Assembly: GCF_002278075.1 (NCBI RefSeq)
Contig: NZ_CP022989.1
Span: forward strand, 2,356,001 to 2,420,000
Direction: 5' to 3'
DNA: 64,000 bases
Source of the DNA: Paraburkholderia aromaticivorans
GTDB taxonomy: Bacteria; Pseudomonadota; Gammaproteobacteria; Burkholderiales; Burkholderiaceae
Position numbers and translations under genes: made by a program. Positions 35,587 through 43,975 of this stretch are shown in pieces (the first letter of the stretch is position 1; each line of letters begins with the position of its first letter). The notes below the pieces were generated by a model. The model searched no databases and was not told the origin of the DNA. It saw only the letters and a list, made by a program, of their open reading frames with translations.

Positions 35587-36512
35587 GCGGGGCGGACGCC
35601 GGCATGCCGGGGATGGGCGCGCCCGGCACAGGAACGGCTGACGCGGGCGCGGCCGGCACGCGAGTGGCCGGGGCAGGAGCGGCTGACGCAGGCACCATGG
35701 CCGCGCGCACGTCCGCGCTCGACCCGAACCGCGGCGGCGCGCCGGTTTCGCATCGGCCGCTCGGGATTCTGGCGGCTTTGCCGCAAGAACTCGGCGATCT
35801 GCTCGAAGCGATGCGTGCCGAGGCCGGCGTGCGCACCATCACGCACGGTCAGCGAAACTATCACCTGGGCACCGTTCACGGCGCGCCGTGCGTCGTCACG
35901 CTGGCGCGCGTCGGCAAGGTCGCGGCGGCGGCCACGGTCAGCGCGCTGATCCACGCGTTCGACGTGGAAGCGATCGTGTTCACCGGCGTGGCCGGCGGCG
36001 TGGGGACCGAGGTGCGGGTGGGCGATATCGTCGTCGCCGACACGCTGCTTCAGCACGATCTCGACGCATCGCCGTTGTTTCCGCGTTTCGAAGTGCCGTT
36101 GCTGGGCATCTCGCATTTCAGCGCCGATGCGGCATTGGCCGGGCAGTTGGCGGCGGCCTGCGAATGCTTCGTCGCGCAAGAGGGCGCGGCCTCGGCAGCG
36201 CGTTTCGGTACGCGCGAGCCGCGCGTACATCGCGGTTTGATCATCAGCGGCGATCAGTTCGTGGCGAGCGCGGCGGGCGTTCGCGCTTTGCGCGATGCGC
36301 TGCCGAATGCGCTCGCGGTGGAGATGGAAGGCGCGGCCATCGCGCAGGTGTGTCACGAATACGGCGTGCCATGCGCGGTCGTGCGCACCATCTCGGATAC
36401 CGCGGACGATCACGCGCCGGCGTCGTTCGTGTCGTTTCTCACGGAGATTGCCGGGACGTATTCGAACGCGATTCTGACGCGGTTTCTGCAGGCGCGGAGT
36501 TCACGAGTCTGA
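35583..36512 (+). CDS. mtnN: 5'-methylthioadenosine/S-adenosylhomocysteine nucleosidase
   Basis: 309 residues from an ATG overlapping the uvrD stop (ATGA). The first 55 residues are a Gly/Ala-rich low-complexity leader, so a start at 35697 (MAARTSALDP) is possible and would be closer to family length (about 230-260). Core features: PLGILAALPQELGDLLEAM with the catalytic Glu, VFTGVAGGV, ISGDQFV, AVEMEGAAIAQVC and TISDTADDHA with the catalytic Asp. It cleaves adenine from MTA and SAH in methyl-cycle salvage. Convergent with prpE. Confidence 0.9.
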   Translation: MSGADAGMPGMGAPGTGTADAGAAGTRVAGAGAADAGTMAARTSALDPNRGGAPVSHRPLGILAALPQELGDLLEAMRAEAGVRTITHGQRNYHLGTVHGAPCVVTLARVGKVAAAATVSALIHAFDVEAIVFTGVAGGVGTEVRVGDIVVADTLLQHDLDASPLFPRFEVPLLGISHFSADAALAGQLAAACECFVAQEGAASAARFGTREPRVHRGLIISGDQFVASAAGVRALRDALPNALAVEMEGAAIAQVCHEYGVPCAVVRTISDTADDHAPASFVSFLTEIAGTYSNAILTRFLQARSSRV

Positions 36513-36589
36513 CGGATGGCGTCGAGCGCGTTTTGCCGGCGCTCACGACGACAATGGCGCGCGCGTCGACCCGGCGCGCCCGTTGCATG

Positions 36590-38494
36590 CTACTTGTCGC
36601 TGGCGTCGCCCAGCGCCTCGCGCACCTGCTGCAAAGCCGCCGGATCCTCGATGGTCGGCAGATCGCCCGGTTCGCGCCCTTCGGCGAGTGCCGCGATCGC
36701 GCGTCGCAATAGCTTGCCGGAGCGCGTCTTCGGCAGCATCGGCACCACGACGACCCGCGTCGGCCGCGCAATCGCGCCGAGCTGACGGTCCACCGTCGCC
36801 ATGAGTTCGGTTTCCAGCTTGCTGCGCTTTTTCGCGTCGGCATAGGCCTGCGCGTCGCGCAGCACCACGAAGGCCATCGCCGCCTGGCCCTTGAGCGCGT
36901 CCGCCACGCCGACCACCGCCACTTCCGCGACGGCCGCGTGGCTCGACAGCGCTTCCTCGATCTCGCGCGTGCCGAGCCGGTGACCGGCGACGTTGATCAC
37001 GTCGTCGGTGCGGCCGAGGATCGTCACGTAGCCGTCCTCGTCCTGCACGCCCCAGTCGAAGGTCGAATAGACCTGCTGGTTCGGAACGCTTGACCAGTAC
37101 GTGCTGACGAAGCGACGGTCGTCGCCCCATACCGTCGACATGCAGCCCGGCGGCAGCGGATAGGCCAGCGTGAGCACGCCTTTTTCGCCGGCCGGGCAAG
37201 GCTCGCCGGTCAGCTCGTTGCGCAAGGTCAGATTGAAACCCGCCGACGGCACACCGGGCGAGCCGAGCTTGGTGGGCAGCGCTTCGACGCCGCGCGGAAT
37301 GGCCAGCATCGGCCAGCCGGTTTCGGTCTGCCAGTAGTTGTCGATCACCGGCTTGCCGAGCGCGTCGGCGATCCATGCGGCGGTCGGTTCGTCGAGTGGC
37401 TCGCCGGCAAGGAACAGCGCGCGCAGGCTCGACAGATCGGCTTTCTTCAGGAACGCCGGGTCCTGCTTTTTCAGCACGCGCAAGGCGGTCGGCGCGGTGA
37501 ACATCAGATTGATCCTGTGATGCTCGACGAGCCGCCACCAGATGCCGCCGTCCGGGCGGATCGGCGTGCCTTCGTACATCACCGTGGTGAGGCCCGCGAT
37601 CAGCGGCGCGTAGACGATATAGCTATGGCCGACCACCCAGCCCACGTCGGAGGCGGTGAACATCGTGTCGCCCGGCTTGCCCTGGAAGATATGTTCCATC
37701 GACGCGGCCAGCGCGACCGCATAGCCGCCGACGTCGCGCTGCACGCCCTTCGGCTTGCCGGTCGTGCCCGACGTGTACAGCACATAGGAAGGCTCGTTCG
37801 ATTCGAGCCACTCGCACGGCACGTGGGCGTCGAAAAACTGTTCGCGCAGCGGTTCGTAGGCGACCAGGTAGCTCGCGTTGAGGCGCTCGGGCGCGAGTTG
37901 CCGGTCGATCAGCAAAACGCGCGGCGTCTTGTGGCTCGCGCGGGCGAGCGCTTCGTCCACGAGGGGCGTGTAGTCGATCACCTTGCCGCCGCGCGCGCCG
38001 GCGTCGGCGGTGACGATCAGCACGGGCTTCGCATCGTCGATGCGGGCCGCGAGATTCGGCGCGGCGAAGCCGCCGAACACCACCGAATGAATCGCGCCGA
38101 GCCGCGCGCACGCGAGCATCGCGAACAGGGCCTCGGGGATCATCGGCAAATAGAGCAGGACGACGTCGCCACGCTTCACGCCGAGCGAGCGCATGACCGC
38201 GGCCATGCGATTGATTTCCGCGTGCAGTTCGGCGTAGGTGTAGCGCCGCTCGATGCCGGTTTCCGTCGAGACATACACCAGCGCGTTCTGCTGCGCGCGC
38301 TCGGCCAGATGACGGTCCACCGCGTTGTGGCAGAGATTCGTGCGGCCGCCGACGAACCAGCGCGCGAACGGCGGATTCGAACGGTCGAGCACCGTGTCGA
38401 ACGGCGTCTGCCAGTGGATGCGCCGCGCTTCGTCGCGCCAGAATGCCTCGGGGTGCTCGATCGAACGGCGATGGAAGTCGCGATAGCTGGTCAT
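36590..38494 (-). CDS. prpE: propionate--CoA ligase
   Basis: 634 residues, AMP-forming acyl-CoA synthetase close to acetyl-CoA synthetase but with PrpE features. P-loop-like YVLYTSGTTGKPKGVQRD, NYWQTETGWPM, VWGDDRRFVSTYWS, FDWGVQDEDGYVTILGRTDD, and the C-terminal catalytic-lysine motif LPKTRSGKLLRRAI, a known acetylation site in the family. The start MTSYRDFHRRSIEHP at 38494 has a plausible site (GAAGGAT). It activates propionate for the methylcitrate cycle; no prpBCD genes are in the window. Confidence 0.92.
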   Translation of the reverse strand: MTSYRDFHRRSIEHPEAFWRDEARRIHWQTPFDTVLDRSNPPFARWFVGGRTNLCHNAVDRHLAERAQQNALVYVSTETGIERRYTYAELHAEINRMAAVMRSLGVKRGDVVLLYLPMIPEALFAMLACARLGAIHSVVFGGFAAPNLAARIDDAKPVLIVTADAGARGGKVIDYTPLVDEALARASHKTPRVLLIDRQLAPERLNASYLVAYEPLREQFFDAHVPCEWLESNEPSYVLYTSGTTGKPKGVQRDVGGYAVALAASMEHIFQGKPGDTMFTASDVGWVVGHSYIVYAPLIAGLTTVMYEGTPIRPDGGIWWRLVEHHRINLMFTAPTALRVLKKQDPAFLKKADLSSLRALFLAGEPLDEPTAAWIADALGKPVIDNYWQTETGWPMLAIPRGVEALPTKLGSPGVPSAGFNLTLRNELTGEPCPAGEKGVLTLAYPLPPGCMSTVWGDDRRFVSTYWSSVPNQQVYSTFDWGVQDEDGYVTILGRTDDVINVAGHRLGTREIEEALSSHAAVAEVAVVGVADALKGQAAMAFVVLRDAQAYADAKKRSKLETELMATVDRQLGAIARPTRVVVVPMLPKTRSGKLLRRAIAALAEGREPGDLPTIEDPAALQQVREALGDASDK

Positions 38495-38641
38495 CTGCGG
38501 CGATCCTTCTGCTGCGTGAGTGAACGCATGTCGGGGCGCGCTGCCGTGTGGCGCGGCGCGAGAACAACGCGGGTATCCGCACAAGCATAGAGCACGCGCG
38601 GCTCGGCGGACAACGCGGGTTCACCATGAGCGGCGCGCTAG

Positions 38642-38664
38642 AAAAAAGGCGCCGCGGCGCCTTT
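38642..38664 (-). terminator. intrinsic terminator after the MFS gene
   Basis: Self-complementary AAAGGCGCCGCGGCGCCTTT (38645-38664) followed on the minus strand by a T-run (TTTTTTC). It lies about 30 bases after the stop of the MFS transporter and shields the prpE promoter region. Confidence 0.85.
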
Positions 38665-38691
38665 CTCCCGATGCCCCTTCCGTGATGCCGG

Positions 38692-39951
38692 TCAGGCCTT
38701 CGCGCGCTTGCCTTCCACATCCGGCAGAAACACCGTCAGCACGCCGATCAGCGGCAGGAACGAACAGACCTTGTACACATAGGTGATGCTGGTCGCATCG
38801 GCCAACTGCCCGAGCACGGCCGCGCCGATGCCGCCCATGCCGAACGCGAAGCCGAATAACAGGCCCGCGACCATGCCCACCTTGCCGGGGATCAACTCCT
38901 GCGCATACACGAGAATCGCCGAGAAGGCGGAGGCCAGCACCACCCCGATGATCACCGTCAGCACGCCGGTCCAGAACAGGTTGGCGTAGGGCAGCAGCAG
39001 CGTGAAGGGCGCCACGCCGAGAATCGACACCCAGATCACATACTTGCGGCCGATCCGGTCGCCGATCGGCCCGCCGATCACCGTGCCCGCCGCGACCGCC
39101 GCGAGGAACACGAACAGGTGGACCTGCGCGGCCTGCACGGGCAGATGGAATTTGTCGATCAGATAGAAGGTGAAGTAGCTGTTGATGCTGGCGAGATAGA
39201 AGTACTTCGAGAACACCAGCAGGATCAGCACGCCCATCGCGAACATGACCTTGCTGCGCGAGAGCGTGGCATGGCCGGCCGCGCCGCGCGCCTTCTTCGC
39301 CGACGGATGCTGCTTGTACCAGCGGCCGATCTGCGTCAGCACGACGATCGCGACGAGCGCCGCCACCGAGAACCACGCAATGCTGCGCTGGCCGTGCGGA
39401 ATCACGATCAACGCGGCGAGCAGCGGCCCGAGCGACGAACCCGCATTGCCGCCCACCTGGAACAGCGACTGCGCAAGCCCGTGACGGCCGCCCGACGCCA
39501 TGCGCGCCACCCGTGACGATTCCGGATGGAACACCGACGAGCCGCAGCCGACCAGCGCCGCCGCCACCAGCAGCACGCCGAAACTGGGCGCGACCGACAT
39601 GAGCAGCAGGCCGGCGAGCGTGAAGCCCATGCCGACGGGCAGCGAATACGGCTTCGGATGCTTGTCCGTATAGATGCCGACGAGCGGCTGCAGCAGCGAC
39701 GCGGTGATCTGGTAGGTCAGCGTAATCAGGCCGATCTGTCCGAACGACAACGAGAAGTTGTCTTTCAGCATCGGGTAGATCGCGAGAATCAACGACTGGA
39801 TCATGTCGTTGAGCAAATGCGAAAAGCTGATTGCGCCGAGCACGGAGTAGACCGTGCGCTGGACGCTGGCGGCCGGCTGCGCGGCGGTGGCGGCGGTTGC
39901 GGTGCCGGTCGGCGCGCCGGCGAGGGCGCTTTTTTCGAGGCTCGTTTGCAT
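38692..39951 (-). CDS. MFS transporter, fosmidomycin-resistance (Fsr) type
   Basis: 419 residues from the ATG at 39951 (MQTSLEKSAL). The frame stays open 17 codons further to a TTG; neither start has a good ribosome site, so the N-terminus is uncertain. Twelve membrane segments. Fsr-family hallmarks: SFSHLLNDMIQSLILAIYPM in segment 1, YTDKHPKPYSLPVGMGFT, and GSSVFHPESSRVARMASGGR. Relatives export fosmidomycin and other compounds; the physiological substrate is unknown. Transcribed towards prpE, ending in a strong terminator. Confidence 0.87.
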   Translation of the reverse strand: MQTSLEKSALAGAPTGTATAATAAQPAASVQRTVYSVLGAISFSHLLNDMIQSLILAIYPMLKDNFSLSFGQIGLITLTYQITASLLQPLVGIYTDKHPKPYSLPVGMGFTLAGLLLMSVAPSFGVLLVAAALVGCGSSVFHPESSRVARMASGGRHGLAQSLFQVGGNAGSSLGPLLAALIVIPHGQRSIAWFSVAALVAIVVLTQIGRWYKQHPSAKKARGAAGHATLSRSKVMFAMGVLILLVFSKYFYLASINSYFTFYLIDKFHLPVQAAQVHLFVFLAAVAAGTVIGGPIGDRIGRKYVIWVSILGVAPFTLLLPYANLFWTGVLTVIIGVVLASAFSAILVYAQELIPGKVGMVAGLLFGFAFGMGGIGAAVLGQLADATSITYVYKVCSFLPLIGVLTVFLPDVEGKRAKA

Positions 39952-40344
39952 ACGCTGGATGAGAGAGGAGAAAGAGTGATCTGACGCCGCGGTGCGGTTC
40001 AAACACCGTTTTCAGTGCTGCGACATGTCGACGCGGTTTTTGGCGAAGTCAGTTATTTGTCGAAGTTTAATGTGGCTTGACTGAATTGTAAGGACAAGTT
40101 TTGTCGCGAATCGGACAGGCGGCGCGGAGGAGGGACAGCGTGCGCGCGCCGAAACGGGGCGGCGCGCGCACCGCGGCGGTGCCAGCAATGAGGTATTGCG
40201 ACGCTTCCGCGCCGACGGCATCTCGTCCGATAAATACCAACCCGGCGATTTTTGGCCATGTATAAAACCGGTCGCGGGCGCGAGGCTTACGAGGCGGCGC
40301 GTCGAGGACCGGGTGACACACGACCGGCATTGCGCGAGCGACGC
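39952..40344. other. non-coding gap between divergent genes
   Basis: About 390 bases upstream of both the MFS pump (minus) and the chemotaxis receptor (plus). The part near 40040-40110 is AT-richer (TTATTTGTCGAAGTTTAATG) and probably holds the MFS promoter, but no clear -35/-10 pair is visible. No coding evidence. Confidence 0.4.
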
Positions 40345-40371
40345 TAAAGATCGCAGACGTTGTGCCGTAGA
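40345..40371 (+). promoter_or_regulatory. sigma-28 (FliA)-like promoter
   Basis: TAAAGATC, an 11-base spacer, then GCCGTAGA. The FliA consensus is TAAAGTTT-N11-GCCGATAA; matches are 6 of 8 and 5 of 8 with exact spacing. It lies 67 bases before the receptor ATG at 40439. Chemotaxis receptors are commonly in the FliA regulon. Confidence 0.6.
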
Positions 40372-40438
40372 CCCGGAGAGATGAGCAGCAATGCCGGAAC
40401 CGACCTTTCCGGCAGGTCTACACGTGGGGACGGGGAAT

Positions 40439-42115
40439 ATGAAAGCAGTTTCGCTGGGTGGCCAGACGGGCGCGGGGTTCGTACCGGAGGGAGAAGCGGC
40501 CGGCAAGACGCCGCCGCAGGGCGAGCGCAGCCGTTCGCGCGCGGTCAGGTTCAAGGGTTTGTCGGTGAAGGCGATGCTGCGCCTCGCGTTTGCCGTGCTG
40601 CTGATCGGAACGCTGCTGATCGGCGTGTTTGCGTTGACCCAGATCAGCCGCCTGAATGCATCCGCCCAATCCATCTACGATCAGGGGCACGTTGCCAGCC
40701 GTGCGGCCGAAGAGGCGCGCGGCTACATGCTGCGCGCGAGCCGCGCGCAAAAAATGCTGCTCACCGCGACCACCGCGAAAGAACGCGACGATCTCGGTGC
40801 CGACATCGAGACGGGCTTGAGCGGTCTCGCCACGCAACTCGGTACGCTGCAACAGTACGTCGACGCCTCCGACGCGAAGGCCGTCGACCAGCAGAAGAAA
40901 TTCGCCGCCGCCGTGACGGCGTGGAGCGGACATCTGCGCGACTTCGTGACGCTCGTGAAGGCGCAGCCGCTCGATCTCTCCCAGATGAACTGGCAGGTCG
41001 GCACGCAGGACGTGTCGCTGCTGGTCGAAACCGGCAAGCTCGAAAAACTCGTCGACGAACTCGTCGCGCAGCGCGGCACGGCGGCGAAGGCGACCATCGA
41101 GGCGTCGGGCTTCATTTACCACTCGTCGTTCGTGATGATCGCGGTCGCGACGCTCGGCCTGATCGTGCTCGCGTTCGGCATCAGCGAGTGGGTGGTGCGG
41201 CGCCTTGCCGGCCAGCTCGGCGGCGAACCGGCGTACGCGAAGGAAATTGCCAGCCGGATCGCGGCGGGCGATCTGTCTGTCGAGATCGCGTTGGGTCGCA
41301 AGGACAGGTCGAGCATGCTGTTCGCGCTGCAAGACATGCAAAGCGGCCTCGCGACGACGGTCGCCGACATTGCATCGAGCGCGGACGCGATTGCGACGGC
41401 ATCGGGCGAGATTTCGATGGGTAATCTCGACCTGTCGCAGCGCACCGAGCAACAGGCGATGGCGCTCGAGCGCACCGCCACCAGCATGGAGCAATTGACC
41501 TCGACCGTGCGCCAGAATGCCGACAATGCGAAGCAGGCCAGCACGCTGGCCAATAACGCATCGGAGATCGCGGAGAAGGGCGGCGAGGTGGTGAGCCGGG
41601 TGGTCGCGACGATGAACGAGATCAACGACAGCGCGCGCAGTATCGGCGACATCATCGGCGTGATCGAGGGGATTGCGTTTCAGACCAATATTCTCGCGCT
41701 GAACGCGGCGGTCGAGGCCGCGCGTGCCGGAGAGGAAGGACGCGGATTTTCCGTGGTCGCAGCGGAAGTGCGTAATCTGGCGCAGCGGAGCGCGGCGGCC
41801 GCCAAGGAGATCAAAGGCTTGATCAGTACCTCGGTCGAACGGGTGAGCAATGGGTCGACGCTCGCTCAGGATGCCGGGCAGACTATGGATGAAGTCGTCA
41901 AGGCCGTGAAGCGCGTGACCGACATCATGGGCGAGATTTCGGCAGCTTCGTCCGAGCAGAGCGCCGGGATCGAAGAAATCAACCTCGCGGTGACGCAGAT
42001 GGATTCCGGGACGCAGCAGAATGCGGCGTTGGTGGAAGAGGCGACGGCCGCGGCCAGGTCGTTGGACGATCAGGCGCGGGGGTTGAAGGTGATGGTGGGG
42101 AAGTTCAGGTTATAA
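40439..42115 (+). CDS. methyl-accepting chemotaxis protein
   Basis: 558 residues from ATG 40439. An in-frame ATG at 40391 has a better ribosome site, but that site would sit at the transcription start of the sigma-28-like promoter, so the later start is preferred. Membrane segments at about 48-68 (LAFAVLLIGTLLIGVFALTQ) and about 220-240 bracket a four-helix periplasmic sensor. A HAMP-like linker follows (AKEIASRIAAGDLSVEIALG), then the cytoplasmic signalling hairpin with GIAFQTNILALNAAVEAARA at the tip. There is no NWETF-type CheR tether at the C-terminus (ends VGKFRL). Ligand unknown. Confidence 0.92.
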   Translation: MKAVSLGGQTGAGFVPEGEAAGKTPPQGERSRSRAVRFKGLSVKAMLRLAFAVLLIGTLLIGVFALTQISRLNASAQSIYDQGHVASRAAEEARGYMLRASRAQKMLLTATTAKERDDLGADIETGLSGLATQLGTLQQYVDASDAKAVDQQKKFAAAVTAWSGHLRDFVTLVKAQPLDLSQMNWQVGTQDVSLLVETGKLEKLVDELVAQRGTAAKATIEASGFIYHSSFVMIAVATLGLIVLAFGISEWVVRRLAGQLGGEPAYAKEIASRIAAGDLSVEIALGRKDRSSMLFALQDMQSGLATTVADIASSADAIATASGEISMGNLDLSQRTEQQAMALERTATSMEQLTSTVRQNADNAKQASTLANNASEIAEKGGEVVSRVVATMNEINDSARSIGDIIGVIEGIAFQTNILALNAAVEAARAGEEGRGFSVVAAEVRNLAQRSAAAAKEIKGLISTSVERVSNGSTLAQDAGQTMDEVVKAVKRVTDIMGEISAASSEQSAGIEEINLAVTQMDSGTQQNAALVEEATAAARSLDDQARGLKVMVGKFRL

Positions 42116-42128
42116 GTGGGGGGCCTGG

Positions 42129-42223
42129 TCGGCGGGGTTTTTTGGGGTGTTGGCCTTTCCTTGCTTTCCTGGTGGTCTATTAGCGTTGCCCCTGTGCGGG
42201 GCAATGCTCTCAACTTAAGCCCC
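42129..42223 (+). repeat. left arm of chromosomal inverted repeat, copy 2
   Basis: 95 bases matching the reverse complement of 42775-42870 with one indel and about four substitutions. The outer part (GGTGTTGGCCTTTCCTTG, GTGGTCTATTAGCGTTGCCC) is the same family as 22879-22948. The innermost 22 bases belong to the inserted element. The outer edge has GGGGTTTTTTGGGG, so it may act as a terminator for the receptor gene. Confidence 0.85.
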
Positions 42224-42796
42224 AAAGAGCTTGTAAACGAGGCATTGCCCCTGTAAACTTCATCGCATAACTCACTGATTAATCAACGATATGAACTCAA
42301 ATGCCAGCGTCCTCGCGGCTTCTGGCTGAGTTCTCCGAATTCCTGTTCGATCCGGCGCTCGCCGATCGCGTGCGTCGTTCTCCCACCGCCTTTACCCGCA
42401 ATCGCACACTGACCTTGCCGCGCATGGCCGCGCTGATGATGTCCGGCATGTGCGCCAGCGTGCAGGCCGAACTTGACGCGCTATTCGGCGCAAAAATCCT
42501 CGCCGACAACCTGTTGACCCTGCTCAGCGATCTCGATGCGCCGCACGACGACAGACATGCCAGCCGTCCTAATCGGGTGTATGCACTGGGCGCACTCAAG
42601 CCCATCCTCGGCGCGTGTCTTCTGCGCATCCAGCGCTGTCTGGACGGCCTCGTCGGTGTGCTGGAAGTGATCCACCAGACCCGATGCCGGATACAGCCCT
42701 CACGCTCCTATCCAAGAGCACCCAGAAAAGCCAAGCCCCACTTCCATCTCGCGTACAAACTCGCTTGATGCAGCGGGGCTTAAGTTGAGAGCATTG
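42202..42796 (+). mobile_element. 595-bp non-autonomous IS4-type element
   Basis: Bounded by perfect 22-base inverted repeats CAATGCTCTCAACTTAAGCC(CC) at both ends. It contains a shortened IS4-type transposase frame that has lost its middle. Inserted exactly at the loop of the chromosomal inverted repeat. No direct target duplication can be seen because the two flanks are reverse complements of each other. Confidence 0.75.
42301..42768 (+). pseudogene. internally deleted IS4-family transposase
   Basis: 155 residues. The first about 62 (MPASSRLLAEFSEFLFDP to SVQAELDALFG) look like an IS4-type N-terminus. The last about 85 (YALGALKPILGACLLRIQRC, RSYPRAPRKAKPHFHLAYKL) look like the C-terminus of such transposases. 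The central catalytic domain is absent but the frame stays open across the junction. Without the DDE residues it cannot be a transposase, though it could be mobilised in trans. Confidence 0.75.
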
Positions 42797-42870
42797 CCCC
42801 GCACAGGGGCAACACTAATAGACCACGAAGAAAGCAAGGAAAGGCCAACACCCCAAAAAAACCCCGCCGA
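42775..42870 (-). repeat. right arm of chromosomal inverted repeat, copy 2
   Basis: Partner of 42129-42223. Read on the minus strand it starts TCGGCGGGGTTTTTTTGGGG, just after the HlyD-type gene stop. The T-run preceded by a short GC stem could terminate the efflux operon. Confidence 0.85.
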
Positions 42871-42885
42871 GCAGGCCCAAACGAA

Positions 42886-43761
42886 TCACCCAGCCTTGGC
42901 GCTCCCAGGCGTAACCACAACCGTGCAGGTAATCCCCGCAGCCAACACGACATTGTCAGGCACCGAATCGATCTTCACCCGCACAGGCACGCGCTGCGCC
43001 AACCGCACCCAGTTAAAAGTCGGATTCACATCGGCAAGCAGTTCACGGCTTTCAGGATTATCCCGGTCATAGATCCCTCGGGAAATACTCTCGACATGCC
43101 CCTGCAGCGTGCCGCCGCTCATCAGCCGAACCTCGGCCTTATCGCCGACGCGCACATGCGGCAGCTTGGTTTCCTCGAAATAGCCATACACCCAGAACGA
43201 GTGGCTATCGACAATCGCCAGCTTGGCCGAACCCACCGTCGCATAGTCGCCGCGGAACACGCTCAGGTTCGTCACATACCCGTCGACCGGCGACACCACC
43301 CGCGTGCGTTCGAGATTCAGCTTGGCCGCATCGAGCGTCGCCAAAGCCTGCTGATAGGAAGCCTCGGCGGCCGAAGCCGTGTGCGTGGCATTCTCACGGT
43401 TTTCTTTCGACACGACCAGCGCATCCATATCCGCACGCCGTTGCGCGTCATCGCGCCTCATCTGCAGTTCGGCCTTGCGCGCGGCGACCGCAGCCTGGGC
43501 TTGCTCAACCGCAAGCTGATAGTGCGATGGGTCGATCTGCATCAGCAGATCGCCTTTCTTCACCAGCTGATTGTCCTTCACTGGCAGATCGACAATCGCG
43601 CCGGAAACGTCCGGGGCGATATTCACGATCTCGGCGCGCACGCGACCGTCGCGCGTCCACGGTTCGTCCATGTAATGAACCCACAGCATGCGTCCAATCA
43701 GAATCGCGACGATAAAAATAACGGCTGTCGCGACGAAGCCCACAATATTTCGGATGGTCAT
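42886..43761 (-). CDS. HlyD-family membrane-fusion protein, AaeA-like
   Basis: 291 residues from the ATG at 43761 (MTIRNIVGFVATAVIFIVAI). One N-terminal membrane anchor, then the biotinyl-lipoyl half-motif APDVSGAIVDLPVKDNQLVK, a coiled-coil hairpin (AAVAARKAELQMRRDDAQRR, then LAALDAAKLNLERT-like), and VSPVDGYVTNLSVFRGDYAT. It bridges the FUSC pump and the outer-membrane factor. Last gene of a four-gene operon; ends 16 bases before the inverted repeat arm. Confidence 0.9.
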   Translation of the reverse strand: MTIRNIVGFVATAVIFIVAILIGRMLWVHYMDEPWTRDGRVRAEIVNIAPDVSGAIVDLPVKDNQLVKKGDLLMQIDPSHYQLAVEQAQAAVAARKAELQMRRDDAQRRADMDALVVSKENRENATHTASAAEASYQQALATLDAAKLNLERTRVVSPVDGYVTNLSVFRGDYATVGSAKLAIVDSHSFWVYGYFEETKLPHVRVGDKAEVRLMSGGTLQGHVESISRGIYDRDNPESRELLADVNPTFNWVRLAQRVPVRVKIDSVPDNVVLAAGITCTVVVTPGSAKAG

Positions 43762-43774
43762 GTTTCGACTCTTA

Positions 43775-43975
43775 TCAACGATAAACGGCGAGGCCGAGCA
43801 CGCCGCACACACACACGAGCAAGCTGGCCCGGAACAAGGACGGATGCCACACCACGCGATACAGGCCCGTATGGGCGATCACGCGGTCCAGCACCCAGGT
43901 AAGCGCGGCGCCCGCGATGAACAGCAGCACGATGGCCGGCACGTACGCGTCCAACACGGCGATATCACGTGGCAT
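43775..43975 (-). CDS. DUF1656 small membrane protein, AaeX-like
   Basis: 66 residues with two membrane segments (YVPAIVLLFIAGAALTWVLD and LFRASLLVCVCGVLGLAVYR). DUF1656 proteins occur almost always between a FUSC pump and an HlyD protein, as here; their role is unknown. The start at 43975 overlaps the pump gene's end by 11 bases. Confidence 0.88.
   Translation of the reverse strand: MPRDIAVLDAYVPAIVLLFIAGAALTWVLDRVIAHTGLYRVVWHPSLFRASLLVCVCGVLGLAVYR

Noticed and set aside
42129..42870. Could the repeated arms be a CRISPR array
   Set aside because: Only two copies in inverted orientation around a transposase remnant. There are no regular direct repeats or spacers, and no cas genes.
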